NCBI GenBank assembly: GCA_964588795.1
Contig: CAZPQN010000054.1
Span: 1 to 9,410, forward strand
Direction: 5' to 3'
Source of the DNA: CAZPQN01 sp964588795
GTDB taxonomy: Bacteria; Fidelibacterota; UBA2242
DNA: 9,410 nucleotides
The notes under the pieces: model-generated
What the model was told of the DNA's origin: nothing
Databases searched by the model: none
Seen by the model: the letters and a program-made list of their open reading frames with translations, nothing else
Shown: positions 1 to 6,911 of the stretch, one piece after another
Numbering within the stretch: position 1 is the stretch's first letter
Layout of the letters: every line of letters starts with the position of its first letter
Made by a program: the position numbers and the translations under genes

Positions 1-1
1 G

Positions 2-139
2 TTGCGCGAACTGGCCCATCCCTACTGGACTTGTGCGGGTCGCAAAGCCCGCGAATTGCTAAACTTCAGCCCAGCCGCCGATCTGACTTCCAGAATTGCC
101 CAGACCGCCGCCTGGTATCGGGAGCATAAATGGATCTAA
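2..139 (+). CDS. NAD-dependent epimerase/dehydratase, C-terminal fragment (5' end outside window)
   Basis: The frame starting at base 2 is open from the window edge to a TAA at 137-139 and gives the last 45 residues of a protein. The segment HPYWTCAGRKARELLNFSP followed by a region ending in AAWYREHKWI matches the usual C-terminal end of extended short-chain dehydrogenases. In that family a K/R-A-R-x-x-L-x-F-x-P motif is followed by a helix ending in x-T/A-x-x-W-Y-R-x-x-x-W. The Rossmann fold, the NAD-binding glycine motif and the catalytic Tyr-Lys pair all lie outside the window, so the substrate cannot be read; sugar-nucleotide epimerase, sterol/HSD-type and ceramide-reductase-type members are all possible. 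The stop lies 10 bases inside the next gene, so the two are very probably translated together. Confidence 0.72.
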   Translation: MRELAHPYWTCAGRKARELLNFSPAADLTSRIAQTAAWYREHKWI

Positions 140-1056
140 ACCTGAGCGAACAGAACTGGTGGAGAAAATTCCGGCAGGAGGCCCGGTTGGCGGATTACTT
201 AGTCCTGCTGTACGGAGCCTGGCTCATTTTTGTAGCCGGCTTATTTTATCAGCGCCTGGGTTCCCCGATTGCGGCCGTCAGCGCCGATTGCGGACTGGTT
301 TTCGTTACTCTGTTGTTAATTTTCCGCCCGGCAGATCATTCCCGGGAAGCCTATCGTTACCTGCAAGCGCTCCTGCCGCTACTGACATTTGCCTTTTTCT
401 ATACTCAGAGCACGGCCTGGGATAATTTGTTTTTCCCACATACTTTCGATCGTTGGCTTATCAATTGGGATCAGGCGCTTTTCGGGCGTCTCCTGCATAC
501 TCAGCTGGCACCAGCGGCAAACAGTCTGGTCGTGTCCGAGATAATGCACTTTTTTTACTTCTCCTATTATTTACTACTTTTTATTCCAGTCCTGTATCTG
601 CTGTACAAACGTTCGGCGGCAGCCTACGAGATCATTTTCAATCTGACTTTCATGATGTATGTCCACTATCTGTTTTTCATGGTTTTTCCCGCCGACGGGC
701 CTGTCGCCGAACATCAGCACCTTTTCGGGCGCGGAGTTGTTTTCATCCCCCTAATGAATCTGATTTACGAGGGCAGTGGGCAACAGGGTGGCGGCACTTT
801 TCCCAGCACTCATGTGGCTTCCGCTGTCATGGTTTTCATTTACAGCTGGCAAGTCTTCCGAAAATTGCGTCCCGTCTTTACCATCGTTTGTTGCGGAATC
901 ATTTTGGCGACGGTGTACTGCAGTTATCACTACGCAATCGACGCCTTGGCGGGAATGATTTCCGGGACGGTGTTTTACTTCCTCGGGCGGGTAGTATATT
1001 TCAGATGGAACCGTGTTCCGCAGTATTTATCTCAGACGGCCCTCGAATACCAGTAA
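130..1056 (+). CDS. Aur1/PAP2-superfamily integral membrane phosphatase or phosphotransferase
   Basis: This 308-residue membrane protein has about six or seven hydrophobic segments (roughly residues 22-42, 50-66, 80-92, 138-160, 167-186, 230-262 and 272-290). Two PAP2 motifs are clear: G-T-F-P-S-T-H at 222-228 (His228) and C-S-Y-H-Y-A-I-D at 264-271 (His267, Asp271). The His-x3-Asp spacing and the F-P-A-D-G-P segment at 186-191 are those of the Aur1/inositol-phosphorylceramide-synthase branch (PAP2_3) rather than soluble acid phosphatases. Known members move or remove a phosphate or phospho-head group on a lipid at the outer face of the inner membrane. The ATG at 130 has a GGGAG ribosome site at 120-124 and starts inside the preceding epimerase gene, which argues for a shared lipid pathway. 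The exact substrate is unknown; an undecaprenyl-diphosphate phosphatase role is an alternative. Confidence 0.83.
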   Translation: MDLNLSEQNWWRKFRQEARLADYLVLLYGAWLIFVAGLFYQRLGSPIAAVSADCGLVFVTLLLIFRPADHSREAYRYLQALLPLLTFAFFYTQSTAWDNLFFPHTFDRWLINWDQALFGRLLHTQLAPAANSLVVSEIMHFFYFSYYLLLFIPVLYLLYKRSAAAYEIIFNLTFMMYVHYLFFMVFPADGPVAEHQHLFGRGVVFIPLMNLIYEGSGQQGGGTFPSTHVASAVMVFIYSWQVFRKLRPVFTIVCCGIILATVYCSYHYAIDALAGMISGTVFYFLGRVVYFRWNRVPQYLSQTALEYQ

Positions 1057-1115
1057 TTCGGCGATCTAAAGATCAGACTACTTAGGACAATTTTAACACT
1101 TTGCAAGGATCAGAA

Positions 1116-3164
1116 ATGAAGAAGTTCACTTTATGCTTTTTAATCCTGCTGAGCGCCATCAATGGGCAGGGCCAGGCACGGCGCGCCATGACGATTGATG
1201 ACCTCATCGGCTGTCAGCGTCTGGCCGACCCGCAATTTGCGCCGGATGGCCAACGAATTTCCTTTTGCGTTAAAACCATGTTCGAAGCGACCAATCAAAG
1301 TCGGCAGTCCATCTGGATTGTTGATGCGGATGGCAGTGGACTGCGCGAAGTCACGCCTGACAGCTTTAACAACTGGTCGCCGCGCTGGGCACCGGACGGG
1401 AAAAGGCTGGCGTTTCTTTCCGATCGAAGCGGCGCCGGTCAAATCTGGTTACTGAACCTGACCAGCGGAGATTTGCGCCAGATAACGACGCACTACACCG
1501 GAGTGGAAAGTTTCATCTGGTCGCATAGCGGCCAGAAGATCGCGTTTGAATCACGGGTCTACCCCGACCTGAACGATCAGACCGGCATGGCAAAACGCGA
1601 TAGTCTGCAGGAAACGAGTCGGGTAAAAGCCCGCGTCTATGACGAACTTTTATTCCGCCACTGGGACACCTGGTGGGATCATAAACGTGCTCACTTGTTC
1701 GTGCTCAACCCCGATGACGGCAAATTTATTGATGTTACGCCGGGCGACTGGGATGCGCCGCCCCTTGCGCTGGGCGGCGGCTATGATTTTACGGCGGACG
1801 ATACAGAATTAATTTTTAACAGCAATCGGGAGCCGGTCATTGCTACCAGCACTAACAACGACATCTGGAAAGTTGCAGTGCGGGGTGGCGCGGCGATTCG
1901 GCTGACGACCAAATGCGCCGAGCGCGATTTCAAGGGCAACGACCATCATCCCCAGTTTTCACCCGACGGTAAAAATTTAGCCTTCCTGTCCATGCGGCGG
2001 GCGGGCTATGAGGCCGACAAGTCCGATCTCTTCCTCTTGAATTATGCCAGCGGCAAGTTTACCAATCTGACCGCAAAACATGACTGCAAAATCGAGTCGT
2101 TCGCCTGGTTGCCCTCCGGGAAGGCACTGGTGCTGACCATTCTGGAGCGCGCCCGCGTCAAGATCAAACTGCTCGATGTGCAGACGCAGGCACTGACGAC
2201 CTTAGTGGCGGATGGTTTCAATGAAAGCATCAGCGTCAGTCCGGACGGCAACTCGCTCGCCTATCTCAAACACAGCACGACCCACCCGGCCGAGCTGTGC
2301 GTCTATTCCCTTTCTGCCCAAAAGGCGCGGACCATCACCTCCTTCAACAGCGTGCACTTCAATCAGCTGGAGATGCAGGCGGTCGAGGACTTCGATTTCA
2401 CCAGTACCGACGGCGCTTCCGTACATGGCCTACTGATTAAACCGCCTTTCTTCGAATCCGGAAAAAAATATCCCCTGGTTTATTTGGTTCATGGCGGTCC
2501 GCAGGGCGCCTGGGAAGACGGCTGGCATTACCGCTGGAATCCTCAATTATGGGCGGCTCAGGGCTATGTTATTGCCATGGTCAACTGCCGCGGTAGTGAA
2601 GGTTACGGCCAGCAATTTGTAGATGGCATCAACCGTGATTGGGGCGGCCAGGCATTTAATGATTTAGTCGCCGGTCAGAAGTACGTAGTCGAAAAGTACC
2701 CATTCATTGATCCCAACCGACTGGCGGCGGCAGGGGCTTCTTTCGGCGGCTATATGATGAACTGGTTCGCAGGTCATATGGACGCTTTCCGGTATCCGTT
2801 TAAAACCCTGATCAGCCACGATGGCTCGTTTAATCTCTATTCCATGCTCCTGACGACCGAGGAGCTCTGGTTTCCGGAATGGGAATACGCCGGACCTTTC
2901 TGGGAAAATGAAGCTATTTACGCCAAGCACTCGCCTCATCAATTCATCCGCAATTTCAAAACCCCGATGTTGATCATCCATGGCGAAAAAGATTATCGTC
3001 TTGATTACAGCGAGGGAATGCAGATCTTCACCGCCCTGCGGCGGCAAGGAGTCCCGGCCCGGTTGGTGTTGTTTCCCGATGAGGGACACTTTGTACTCAA
3101 ACCGCAGAACAGTCGTTTCTGGCATACAACGGTCTTTGATTGGCTTGCCAAATATTTGCAGTAA
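1116..3164 (+). CDS. Exported S9C prolyl oligopeptidase-family serine peptidase, DPP5-like
   Basis: The product is a 682-residue peptidase. It starts with a signal peptide (MKK, then a hydrophobic core FTLCFLILLSAI, likely cut near residues 18-21). An N-terminal beta-propeller follows, with repeated xPDGxxLAF blade motifs (for example near residues 41, 93, 283 and 376), and then an alpha/beta hydrolase domain from about residue 425. The predicted triad is Ser542 in G-A-S-F-G-G, Asp626 in H-G-E-K-D-Y-R and His658 in D-E-G-H-F. The R-H-W-D-T-W segment near residue 181 and W-F-P-E-W-E-Y near 585 resemble bacterial dipeptidyl-peptidase 5, which removes dipeptides from peptides in the periplasm; the length also fits that family. 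The frame is open from a TTG at 1101, but the ATG at 1116 is chosen because AAGGA (1105-1109) lies 6 nt before it and the signal peptide begins there. No T9SS sorting domain is present, so a periplasmic location is likely. The 59 nt upstream gap leaves open whether it is co-transcribed with the PAP2 gene. Confidence 0.9.
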   Translation: MKKFTLCFLILLSAINGQGQARRAMTIDDLIGCQRLADPQFAPDGQRISFCVKTMFEATNQSRQSIWIVDADGSGLREVTPDSFNNWSPRWAPDGKRLAFLSDRSGAGQIWLLNLTSGDLRQITTHYTGVESFIWSHSGQKIAFESRVYPDLNDQTGMAKRDSLQETSRVKARVYDELLFRHWDTWWDHKRAHLFVLNPDDGKFIDVTPGDWDAPPLALGGGYDFTADDTELIFNSNREPVIATSTNNDIWKVAVRGGAAIRLTTKCAERDFKGNDHHPQFSPDGKNLAFLSMRRAGYEADKSDLFLLNYASGKFTNLTAKHDCKIESFAWLPSGKALVLTILERARVKIKLLDVQTQALTTLVADGFNESISVSPDGNSLAYLKHSTTHPAELCVYSLSAQKARTITSFNSVHFNQLEMQAVEDFDFTSTDGASVHGLLIKPPFFESGKKYPLVYLVHGGPQGAWEDGWHYRWNPQLWAAQGYVIAMVNCRGSEGYGQQFVDGINRDWGGQAFNDLVAGQKYVVEKYPFIDPNRLAAAGASFGGYMMNWFAGHMDAFRYPFKTLISHDGSFNLYSMLLTTEELWFPEWEYAGPFWENEAIYAKHSPHQFIRNFKTPMLIIHGEKDYRLDYSEGMQIFTALRRQGVPARLVLFPDEGHFVLKPQNSRFWHTTVFDWLAKYLQ

Positions 3165-3265
3165 TCCAACCCCCTAACTGACCAAAGTAGCAAATGCGAA
3201 CTGAGGCGGGTCAGGGCATCGCGTCGGATTGTTTAGCGGTATAGTTGATAATCGCAGTTTTTAAT

Positions 3266-3294
3266 GCAAAATTTGCGTAGCTTTACGCAGAATT
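3266..3294 (+). promoter_or_regulatory. Overlapping inverted repeats just upstream of the CotH-family gene
   Basis: Two dyads overlap here. GCAAA-A-TTTGC spans 3266-3276, and TGCGTA-GCTT-TACGCA spans 3274-3289 as a perfect 6-bp stem with a 4-nt loop. The second ends 7 nt before the AGAGG ribosome site (3297-3301) of the gene starting at 3307. Because the dyads share bases 3274-3276, an RNA could form one or the other but not both. There is no U-tract, so it is not a terminator for the upstream peptidase gene. It may be an operator or a leader hairpin affecting translation of the CotH-family gene. No convincing -35/-10 pair was found in 3165-3265. Confidence 0.4.
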
Positions 3295-3306
3295 GCAGAG
3301 GCGTTT

Positions 3307-5019
3307 ATGCGAACCTCGATACTTCCAGTACGGCGTCAGAATACGGCAAGAGTCGCCCGACGAAGCGGGATGGGGCGTATCATGGTCTGGATTACCCTGC
3401 CCCTGACAGTCGTCATTGCGCAAGTTAATTTCACCTCCTCCAATTTGCCGATCGTCGTGATCGATACCGAGGGACAGACTATCCCGGACGAGCCGAAGAT
3501 TCGCGCCCGGATGGGCATCATCTGGAATCCCGCCAACGCCCGCAATTTAATGACCGATCCATTCAACAACTACGACGGTGCCATTGGCATCGAAGTGCGC
3601 GGTTCTTCCTCACAGTATTTCTATCCCAAGAAACAATACGGATTTGAAACCATCGACGACGCCGGAGAAAACAAGGATGTTTCCCTGCTGGGATTGCCCG
3701 CCGAAAACGACTGGATTCTGCATGCTCCGTATGGGGACAAAACCCTGATCCGCAACGCTCTGATTTACCAGCTGTCCAATGAAATCGGACGCTATGCCAG
3801 TCGTTGCCGGTTCTGTGAACTGGTGCTGAATGGCGAGTATGCCGGACTTTATATCCTGATGGAAAAAATCAAACGGGGCAAAAACCGGGTTGCTGTTTCC
3901 AAATTAGAGCCGCAGGAGATCAGCGGTGACGACCTGACCGGCGGTTATATCGTGAAAATCGATAAACTGGAAGGTTCCGAAATTGATGGCTGGTATTCGC
4001 CGTTTTTACCTTATCCCGGCGCCCACCAGCACATCTACTATCAGTACCACTATCCGAAAGCCTCAGCCATCGTTACCGAACAGCGTCAGTACATCCAGGG
4101 CGTGGTAGCGAATTTTGAGGAGTTGATGAACCGTCCCGATTACGCCGATCCGGTGACCGGCTACCGTACTTTGATTGATTTGCCCTCGGCGGTGGATTTT
4201 TTCCTGCTCAATGAATTCCCTAAAAATGTCGACGCCTACCGGCTCAGCGCGTTTCTGTACAAGGACAAAGACAGCGATGACCCGACCCTGCACTTTGGTC
4301 CGATCTGGGATTTTGACCTCTCCTATGGTAACGCCAATTATTACAACGGCTGGCTGACCGATGGCTGGCAGTTGGACTATTTCCGGGAAGCCGCGGAGTT
4401 CCGCAGCGACGGCTTTCAGGTTCCCTTCTGGTGGAGCAAAATCGCCGCTGACCCGGCGTTTCTCGATTCTGCCGCGGCACGCTGGCAGGTCTTGCGCCAA
4501 AATCAATTGTCGCGCACCCACATTTACGCCGTGATGGACTCGATGACTGCCCTCATCCAGGAAGCGCGTGTGCGGAATTTCCAGCGCTGGAACGAAGTCA
4601 TCGGATACTGGGTCTGGCCGAATTATTACGTGGGCGCCACCTACCTGGAAGAAGTTAACTGGATGAAGCAGTGGATTTATCACCGCCTGAACTGGATGGA
4701 TCAGACCCTGGCTCAATATAATCGGTTGCATTCAACCACCGGCGACGCAGTCTGCCGCGATCTGCGCCTGGAGCGCTGTTATCCCAATCCCTTCAATAAC
4801 CAGCTGACTATCAATTTCACCACCACGACAACGGATGGCATCAAACTGACTATCTATAATCTTGCCGGTGGCCCGGTCGACCAAATCTTCTACCAGCCCG
4901 GTGTTCCGGGTAATCATTCCCTGTTCTGGCAACCACGGCACATCGCCAGCGGGGTCTATTGGGCAGTGCTGACGGACGGAACCCTCTCCCGTATCCAGAA
5001 AGTGCTGTTTTTAAAATAA
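3307..5019 (+). CDS. Exported CotH-family protein kinase with C-terminal T9SS-type sorting domain
   Basis: The 570-residue product has three parts. Residues 1-40 are an Arg-rich start followed by the hydrophobic stretch MVWITLPLTVVIAQ, taken as a signal peptide. Residues about 48-470 form the CotH kinase domain. In it, V-R-G-S-S-S-Q with Y-P-K-K-Q-Y (97-111) matches the family's nucleotide-binding RGxSS...PKKxY element, N-D-W-I-L and E-Y-A-G-L-Y-I-L-M-E-K-I follow, N-V-D-A-Y (307-311) holds the likely catalytic Asp309, and I-W-D-F-D-L-S-Y-G (333-341) holds metal-binding Asp335/Asp337. Residues about 486-570 are a FlgD-like/Por sorting domain starting C-Y-P-N-P-F-N and ending I-Q-K-V-L-F-L-K. 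CotH of Bacillus phosphorylates spore-coat proteins; here the substrate is unknown and the site would be the cell surface or outside. The ATG at 3307 has AGAGG 5 nt upstream; the ATG at 3370 (MGRIM) would give a more ordinary signal peptide but has only a weak ribosome site. Confidence 0.87.
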   Translation: MRTSILPVRRQNTARVARRSGMGRIMVWITLPLTVVIAQVNFTSSNLPIVVIDTEGQTIPDEPKIRARMGIIWNPANARNLMTDPFNNYDGAIGIEVRGSSSQYFYPKKQYGFETIDDAGENKDVSLLGLPAENDWILHAPYGDKTLIRNALIYQLSNEIGRYASRCRFCELVLNGEYAGLYILMEKIKRGKNRVAVSKLEPQEISGDDLTGGYIVKIDKLEGSEIDGWYSPFLPYPGAHQHIYYQYHYPKASAIVTEQRQYIQGVVANFEELMNRPDYADPVTGYRTLIDLPSAVDFFLLNEFPKNVDAYRLSAFLYKDKDSDDPTLHFGPIWDFDLSYGNANYYNGWLTDGWQLDYFREAAEFRSDGFQVPFWWSKIAADPAFLDSAAARWQVLRQNQLSRTHIYAVMDSMTALIQEARVRNFQRWNEVIGYWVWPNYYVGATYLEEVNWMKQWIYHRLNWMDQTLAQYNRLHSTTGDAVCRDLRLERCYPNPFNNQLTINFTTTTTDGIKLTIYNLAGGPVDQIFYQPGVPGNHSLFWQPRHIASGVYWAVLTDGTLSRIQKVLFLK

Positions 5020-5020
5020 C

Positions 5021-5050
5021 GCCCCCGCTTGGGCTTGTTTTGTCCTAAGC
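5021..5050. terminator. Weak candidate bidirectional terminator between convergent genes
   Basis: Only 25 bp separate the two convergent stop codons. On the + strand GCCC (5021-5024) can pair with GGGC (5031-5034), followed by TTGTTTTG. A second possible stem, GCTTGGG (5027-5033) with CCTAAGC (5044-5050, one G-T pair), runs into the last codons of the acetyltransferase gene. The stems are short, so this is a candidate by position more than by strength. Confidence 0.3.
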
Positions 5051-5476
5051 TTCCCGCACCATCAAACAGTGCTCTATGCCGGCTTCAAGGAACGGCGCTC
5101 CTTGTGCCCGGAAACCATGCCGAGCGTAAAAGGATTGTAGATAAAGCTGCGCATGCATTTTGAACCGCTGGTAGCCCCGACGGCGGGCTTCCGCCAACAT
5201 GTATTCCACCAGCTGATGTCCATAACCACGCCCGCGCCAGGCGGAACGAATGGCAATGCGCTCGAGTTTCGCCCACTCGCCTAAAAACCGCAGACGACCC
5301 GCGGCTATTGGTTCACCCTCGCATTCGCCTAAAATGTGGACAGCGCTTTGATCATACTCGTCGACCTCCAGGTCATACGGCACATGCTGTTTCTCAACGA
5401 AAACAATCGCCCGTACCGCATGAACCTTCAGAATGTCAGCCGGGGTGGTAGCAATCCGGAACAATGCCGTTTCCAC
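5045..5476 (-). CDS. GNAT-family N-acetyltransferase, ElaA/YjcF-like
   Basis: This 143-residue GNAT protein carries the acetyl-CoA-binding motif A, R-G-R-G-Y-G, at residues 81-86 after the beta strand K-L-E-R-I-A-I (70-76). The V-F-V-E-K-Q-x-V-P stretch (25-33), the H-A-Q segment (108-110), F-Y-A-R-H-G-F (116-122) and the E-A-G-I-E-H ending (131-136) are typical of the ElaA/YjcF group, whose substrates are mostly unknown. Translation starts at a GTG (5476-5474), 7 nt after the stop of the dehydrogenase gene upstream. No clear Shine-Dalgarno site is seen, so translation probably depends on ribosomes finishing the preceding gene. Its place as last gene of the etfBA-dehydrogenase operon could mean regulation of the complex by acetylation, or only genome compaction. 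No in-frame ATG near the start competes. Confidence 0.85.
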   Translation of the reverse strand: METALFRIATTPADILKVHAVRAIVFVEKQHVPYDLEVDEYDQSAVHILGECEGEPIAAGRLRFLGEWAKLERIAIRSAWRGRGYGHQLVEYMLAEARRRGYQRFKMHAQLYLQSFYARHGFRAQGAPFLEAGIEHCLMVREA

Positions 5477-5483
5477 GCGCGAC

Positions 5484-6911
5484 TTAAATATCGAAAATCT
5501 TACCCGGGTTAAGGATATTCAGCGGGTCGAAAGCGAGTTTCAAGCGCCGCATCAGTTCGATGGTCGTCGGTTCGAGCACCTGTCCGATAAAATCTTTGCG
5601 CTTGTGTCCGATTCCGTGTTCGCCACTGATGGTGCCTCCGAAGCGGACGGTCTGGGCATATAACTCGCGTAGAATTTCGGGGAGTTGATGGTCCCAGGTT
5701 TCCAGCGCCATCTCCGGTTTCCGGACTACGGTTGCGTGCAGATTCCCGTCACCGGCATGTCCGTAGCAGGGAATCAGGACGCCGTATTTGTCGGCAATTT
5801 GGGTGATTTCCGGAAGAAGCAGGGGAATGGACGCCACCGGAACCACGATGTCCTCCAGGCTTTGGATAGGCGAATATACCTTAAACGCCTCGGCGATGTT
5901 GCGCCGGATACTCCAAACCCGTTCCTGAGTCGTATAGTTATCAGCCACGAAAACGTCAATCGCACCTCGGTCCAGACACAATTGACCGATCGTTTCATAT
6001 TCCTTTTCCAGTTGCTCGAGGCTGTTGCCATCAATTTCAATCAGCAACATGGCCCCGGCATCTTCATGCGGCAGGTGTTCGTTGAGATATTTGTAGGCGG
6101 TCTGGAAAGACAAACGGTCCATGAATTCCACCGCCGTGGGTATTATGCGCCCCAAGGTCATAATGGCTGGCACCATCCCGATGGCAGTCGTAACATCCGT
6201 GAACATTACCAAAAGATCAACTTTCTGGGTCGGTAGGGGCAAAAGTTTGATGATGATCTTGGTGAAGATACCGAGCGTGCCTTCGGAGCCGACCATCAGT
6301 TTGACCAGATCATAGCCCACCACATTCTTGACCATTTTGCCCCCCAGCTGGATGATCGCGCCTTCCGGCGTCACAACTTCCAGCCCGAGGATGTAGCGCT
6401 CGGTAACGCCGTATTTGACGGCCTTGCCCCCACCGGCGTTCTCGGCGACATTGCCGCCGATAAAACAGGATTCCACACTCATCGGATATCCCGCAAACCA
6501 GAGCCCACAGTCTTTGAGCCGGGCATTGATTTCATTGGTAACCACGCCGGGTTCGACTACGACCACCAAGTTTTCGCGGTCAATCTCCAAAATCTCGTTC
6601 ATCCGCTCGACGGACAAAACGATGCCACCCTTAACCGGTACGGCGCCGCCCGAAAGCCCACTACCAGCCCCGCGCGGCGTGACCGGGATTTTAGAACGGT
6701 TGGCCAGTTGCATAATGGCCGCAATTTCCTGAGCGGTGCGGGGTTTGACGACAACCTCCGGCAGATGCGCATAATGTTTCTCGGCAATCTCATCATGGGA
6801 ATAAGGCTCCAATTTCTCCGGATCGCCAGACAGCACGTACCGACTGCCGACGATTTTTTGCAACTCAGATAGGATTGCGGGTGTAATGGGGTTGTATTCG
6901 AATTTTTTCAT
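5484..6911 (-). CDS. glcD: FAD-linked 2-hydroxyacid dehydrogenase, GlcD/LctD type, Etf-coupled
   Basis: The 475-residue protein has the full VAO/PCMH layout. An N-terminal FAD-binding domain (about 45-225) contains T-P-R-G-A-G-S-G-L-S-G-G (78-89), V-E-P-G-V-V-T (119-125) and G-N-V-A-E-N-A-G-G (153-161). The FAD-oxidase C-terminal domain (about 230-470) follows. In it, G-H-A-G-D-G-N-L-H (384-392) and S-G-E-H-G-I-G (429-435) supply His385, His392 and Glu431, the expected metal-binding residues next to the substrate. Family members oxidise D-lactate, glycolate, 2-hydroxyglutarate or similar acids. The gene directly follows etfB and etfA, as in the LctBCD lactate dehydrogenase-Etf complex, so electrons should pass to Etf rather than to GlcE/GlcF, which are absent. 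The ATG at 6911 overlaps the etfA stop by 4 bases (ATGA), with GGGAG (6926-6922) about 10 nt upstream. Which acid is used cannot be read from the sequence. Confidence 0.9.
   Translation of the reverse strand: MKKFEYNPITPAILSELQKIVGSRYVLSGDPEKLEPYSHDEIAEKHYAHLPEVVVKPRTAQEIAAIMQLANRSKIPVTPRGAGSGLSGGAVPVKGGIVLSVERMNEILEIDRENLVVVVEPGVVTNEINARLKDCGLWFAGYPMSVESCFIGGNVAENAGGGKAVKYGVTERYILGLEVVTPEGAIIQLGGKMVKNVVGYDLVKLMVGSEGTLGIFTKIIIKLLPLPTQKVDLLVMFTDVTTAIGMVPAIMTLGRIIPTAVEFMDRLSFQTAYKYLNEHLPHEDAGAMLLIEIDGNSLEQLEKEYETIGQLCLDRGAIDVFVADNYTTQERVWSIRRNIAEAFKVYSPIQSLEDIVVPVASIPLLLPEITQIADKYGVLIPCYGHAGDGNLHATVVRKPEMALETWDHQLPEILRELYAQTVRFGGTISGEHGIGHKRKDFIGQVLEPTTIELMRRLKLAFDPLNILNPGKIFDI

Noticed and set aside
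453..1085. 210-codon + strand open frame overlapping the PAP2 gene
   Set aside because: It lies almost wholly within the PAP2 gene in another frame; its translation is Ser/Arg/Phe-rich with no family motif, while the PAP2 frame has its full catalytic motifs and a ribosome site.
1101..1115. TTG start for the S9 peptidase
   Set aside because: The ribosome site AAGGA lies inside this segment and is correctly placed for the ATG at 1116, where the signal peptide begins.
3178..3214. CTGACC / GGTCAG inverted repeat after the S9 peptidase gene as a terminator
   Set aside because: The loop is about 25 nt and no U-tract follows, so it does not look like an intrinsic terminator.
4063..4731. 222-codon - strand open frame opposite the CotH-family gene
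   Set aside because: It is antisense to the conserved kinase domain and shows no recognisable motif or ribosome site; it is a by-product of the coding strand's codon pattern.
5685..6236. 183-codon + strand open frame opposite the dehydrogenase gene
   Set aside because: It is antisense to the conserved FAD-oxidase domain and the translation has no recognisable family.
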